DNA of 64,000 bases, from assembly GCA_011525365.1 (NCBI GenBank), contig WTGQ01000003.1, forward strand, positions 1 to 64,000, given 5' to 3'. A program made the position numbers and the translations under genes. The notes under the pieces were generated by a model. That model searched no databases, was not told where the DNA came from, and worked only from the letters and a program-made list of their open reading frames with translations. Source of the stretch: Acidobacteriota bacterium (GTDB taxonomy: Bacteria > Acidobacteriota > Thermoanaerobaculia > Multivoradales > Multivoraceae). Of this stretch, positions 61,507 to 64,000 are shown piece by piece. Position 1 is the first letter of the stretch; every line of letters starts with the position of its first letter.

Positions 61507-63540
61507 GTAGTACCAGATCGGCGACGACCAGGCCCGCTCCTGGATCGTCAACGCGACGCCGCCCCGCGGCTCGACGCCCGCCCGCAGCGCGTCCCAGGTT
61601 GTCCAGCGGCAGGTCGGGTTCTCGAGCACGCGCACGTAGTAGACGGCGTCGGTGCCCGGGTCGAAGTCCGGGTCCTCCCAGACGACGGCGAGCTCGCCGG
61701 CGCCCAGGTCCTCGCTGAACGAGCAGTCGGACAGATCGACGGTCGCGCCGTTGTCGGCACAGCGGTGGGTCTCCGGATCGACCGTTGCGCCGTCCGAACA
61801 GGCCACGTCGTAGACCTGCTCGCGGGTTTCCTTGCGGTAGCCGCCGTCGTACCAGCCCTTGACGACCTGGAGCCGCTGCAGCGGGGCGCTGTGCCTGTCC
61901 TGCTGGGCCCAGACCAGGAAGCGGGGCGCCGCGTCGCTGTCGGCGACCAGGTCGCCGCCCATCGGTACGCCGCCGACGTAGGCCTGTTCGATCAGGTCCG
62001 GTCTCGCCGGATCGAGGCCGTCGTAGTCGAAGCCGCCGAAGAAGCGGAGCCGGATGCGGGTGCCGGAGGTCGCGTAGGTCTCCTTGCGGCGCATCCCCTG
62101 GAAGATGGCGTCCCGGGTGTTCTCCTCGGCCCACACCGCGGCGAGGCCGGAGGCCGAGAACTGCGCGCTCCGCATGCCGAAGTAGGGGCCGAGCTCGTCG
62201 TCGACGACGGCGCCGCGCGCCCGCGCGGCGGGCGGCAGGCCGGCGATGTAGTCCAGCCGCTCCTCCGAGACCGGCACCGCGCCCCGGTTCTCGGGACTCA
62301 CCGAGGTCGGCGCGGAGCCGAAGTAGTTCGACTCGTCGAAGGAGGGCGCGCCGTTGTGGGTGTCGCTGGAGCCGACGAAACCGATCTTGAACGGGTTGCC
62401 GCGTCCCTCCTGCTCGAGCGCCAGACCGTTGACCAGAGCCTCCCGCGCGTAGCTGCCGCCCGGATCGCTGTGGGAGGTGATCCTGCCCTTGCGGGTGTTC
62501 AGGATCTCGAAGTCGGCCCACTCGTCGTCCGGCGAGAGCCGGGGGTGGGTCTCCGAGGTGCCCTTGACCTGGGTCAGTTCGACCAGCGGCTCGTTGCGCA
62601 TGCGCTGTTCGGCGAAGGCCCGGTCGACCGCCCGGCCGTCGGAGTACTTGAGCCGAAACACCTGGCCGTGCGACTGGTTCGAGTTGTGCGGGATCGCCAG
62701 GCTGTCGACGCCCTGCTCCCGCAGCCGGTCCATCCAGCTCCAGAGCTGCTCCGGCTCGTGCGAATCGAGGCGCGTGAACGGCCGGGCCGGCGCCTCCGGC
62801 CCGGCAAAGATGACGTTCCGGTGGTACGCCGCCGATTCCGGCGCCGGCGTCGACGACGTCCACTCGTAGGCGATGAAGGTGGTGAAGTTACCGGGGTCGT
62901 TGTGGCGCTCCGCGGCGAGGATCGAGTCCTCCCAGGCCGAGCGGTGGGCGTCGTCGTCGAAGGACGCGAACTGCATCTGCGGATGGTTCGTCATCCTTGC
63001 CCGCTGCCGCCGCAGGAAGCCGCCGTCGGTGCGCATCTGGCGGCCGAAGCGCTCGCGGAACAGGACGGACCGCATCTGCAACGAGTACGGGTTCAGGTTG
63101 TCGCCTTCGTTGACGCCGTGGAACGCCTCCGCGCCGGGAAGCTGGCCAACCCTGGTCGAAGGGTCGGCCCACTGCGGCACCATGCCGAGAAAGAACCCGT
63201 GGTCCGAGACGGCGAAGAAATCGAGCGGCTCCCGGAGCTTCATCTCGTTGCCGAAGGAGCTTTCGATCGCTTCGCCCCTGGCGAAGCGGTAGCTCTCGTC
63301 GGGCGTCACCTCGGTACCGAGGAGGTAGGCGTCGAAGGAGTAGCGGGTGTGGACGTGGACGTCGCCGAAGTAGACGTTGCGCTGCTCGTTGTAACCCTCG
63401 GTCGGCGACGCCGGGTGAGGCGCCTCGGCGTAGTCGTTGACGGATAGCGACGTGTCGGAGCAGCCGAAGGCGGTGAGACTCAGGATCACGGGCGCGGCGG
63501 AGAGCTTCGGCATGGGCATGTCCACAGGGTAGCGCGCCAT
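61495..63540 (-). CDS. DUF3604 secreted protein
   Basis: 681 residues. The DUF3604 family signature (YFGDVHVHTRYSFDAY, AVSDHGFFLGM, SDTHNGAPSFDE, ATSGTRIRLRFF) is a PHP-like metal site. The family function is unsettled. A signal with possible lipobox (SLTAFGC) suggests surface anchoring. ATG 63540 has GGAGG 7 nt upstream; an in-frame ATG at 63519 is an alternative. It lies back to back with the serine hydrolase at 63553. Confidence 0.85.
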   Translation of the reverse strand: MARYPVDMPMPKLSAAPVILSLTAFGCSDTSLSVNDYAEAPHPASPTEGYNEQRNVYFGDVHVHTRYSFDAYLLGTEVTPDESYRFARGEAIESSFGNEMKLREPLDFFAVSDHGFFLGMVPQWADPSTRVGQLPGAEAFHGVNEGDNLNPYSLQMRSVLFRERFGRQMRTDGGFLRRQRARMTNHPQMQFASFDDDAHRSAWEDSILAAERHNDPGNFTTFIAYEWTSSTPAPESAAYHRNVIFAGPEAPARPFTRLDSHEPEQLWSWMDRLREQGVDSLAIPHNSNQSHGQVFRLKYSDGRAVDRAFAEQRMRNEPLVELTQVKGTSETHPRLSPDDEWADFEILNTRKGRITSHSDPGGSYAREALVNGLALEQEGRGNPFKIGFVGSSDTHNGAPSFDESNYFGSAPTSVSPENRGAVPVSEERLDYIAGLPPAARARGAVVDDELGPYFGMRSAQFSASGLAAVWAEENTRDAIFQGMRRKETYATSGTRIRLRFFGGFDYDGLDPARPDLIEQAYVGGVPMGGDLVADSDAAPRFLVWAQQDRHSAPLQRLQVVKGWYDGGYRKETREQVYDVACSDGATVDPETHRCADNGATVDLSDCSFSEDLGAGELAVVWEDPDFDPGTDAVYYVRVLENPTCRWTTWDALRAGVEPRGGVALTIQERAWSSPIWYYAPR

Positions 63541-63552
63541 AGGATCGCCTCC

Positions 63553-64000
63553 ATGCAGATCAGAACCACGCCCGCCCTGGCCTTCCTGACCACGGTCGCA
63601 TCCATACTCGCGCCGGCGGCAGCCGGCGCCGACGACCGTGGCGCTCTGCTCGAACGAATCGACGGACTCGTTTCCGAGTCGATGGAGGCCACGCAGACGC
63701 CCGGCATCTCGGTCGCCGTGCAGCATCGCGGCGAACTGGTCCTGGCCCGCGGCTACGGCCTCGCCGACGTCGAGAACCGGGTGCCCGCGACCGAGCACAC
63801 GGTCTACCGCATCGGTTCCGTCACCAAGCAGTTCACCGCGGCGGCGGTCATGAAGCTGGTCGAGGACGGGAAGGTCGCCCTCGACGACCCGATGACGAAG
63901 TACTTCCCCGACTACCCGGTCGGCCCGTTCCACATCACGGTAGGCCAGTTGCTCGATCACACGAGCGGCATCAAGGGCTACACCGAGATGCCGGGGTTCT
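63553..64000 (+). CDS. Serine hydrolase (class C beta-lactamase/DD-peptidase family), partial
   Basis: The first 149 residues run off the window end. A signal peptide (FLTTVASILAPAAAGADD) precedes a domain with RIGSVTKQFTAAAV, where SVTK is the SxxK nucleophile motif. Also TPGISVAV and LLDHTSGI, common to the family. Starts ATG 12 bp from the divergent DUF3604 start. Confidence 0.85.
   Translation, partial: MQIRTTPALAFLTTVASILAPAAAGADDRGALLERIDGLVSESMEATQTPGISVAVQHRGELVLARGYGLADVENRVPATEHTVYRIGSVTKQFTAAAVMKLVEDGKVALDDPMTKYFPDYPVGPFHITVGQLLDHTSGIKGYTEMPGF

Overview
The window is about 70% GC and densely packed with single-copy housekeeping genes. They include a complete KDO/LPS supply cluster, an MsbA-type exporter, LolA, TatAC and many signal-peptide proteins, so this is a Gram-negative (diderm) bacterium. 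The plant-type LRR secreted protein, repeated C-terminal 'WFF/WVF' domains, ToxR-like TolB-type regulator and DUF3604, sulfatase and aminopeptidase-like proteins fit an Acidobacteriota-like genome. That placement is inference from gene content, not a phylogeny.

Layout. 0-6.4 kb: a REP-associated tyrosine transposase (RAYT), then a three-gene minus-strand operon (glycosyltransferase, radical SAM/methyltransferase fusion, Gfo/Idh/MocA-aldo/keto reductase fusion), probably for surface saccharides. 6.5-14.4 kb: two paralogous secreted proteins, a secreted metalloprotease, a lysophospholipid-acyltransferase-like protein and an MsbA-like ABC transporter. 14.4-19.1 kb: ligA, a RES/Xre toxin-antitoxin pair and an NtrC-type regulator. 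19.1-25.9 kb: the c-di-AMP and cell-envelope run ftsH-dacA-ybbR-glmM-pdxJ, preceded by tilS and tRNA-Met. 26-28.4 kb: ArsR regulator, sigma factor, rpmG, tRNA-Asp, tRNA-Val and superoxide dismutase. 28.5-36.5 kb: ctpA, tatC, tatA and the KDO cluster kdsC-kdsD-kdsA-pyrG-kdsB. 36.5-42.4 kb: a lipoprotein, the LRR protein, lolA and purH. 42.4-43.8 kb: tRNA-Phe and a candidate long structured RNA of about 690 nt. 43.8-49.2 kb: ToxR-like regulator, aat, ychF, a GDSL hydrolase with dockerin-like repeats, and a secreted protein. 49.2-59.8 kb: two alkaline-phosphatase-superfamily proteins, an SDR, a membrane glycosyltransferase-like protein, a metalloprotease and a DUF4910-like aminopeptidase. 59.9-64 kb: purA, tRNA-Lys, a DUF3604 protein and the start of a serine hydrolase.

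Two signals stand out. First, a palindromic repeat family is scattered over the window next to the RAYT. It has a 27-bp core: 7-bp arms GCCGGCC/GGCCGGC, an AGAA loop and a GCACCGACA tail. The core is exactly nine codons long, has no stop in any of the six frames, and sits in frame inside at least three proteins. Two copies lie at the junctions of fusion proteins and one lies inside a signal peptide. A 24-bp sister family keeps the loop and the tail architecture but has covarying arms (GGGTC/GACCC); one copy is in frame inside glmM. Second, the region downstream of tRNA-Phe has a sigma70-like promoter placed just upstream of a helix that pairs the two ends of a ~690-nt segment. A nested long-range helix and several GNRA-capped hairpins lie inside it. 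This looks like an independently transcribed large ornate RNA whose family I could not identify by eye.
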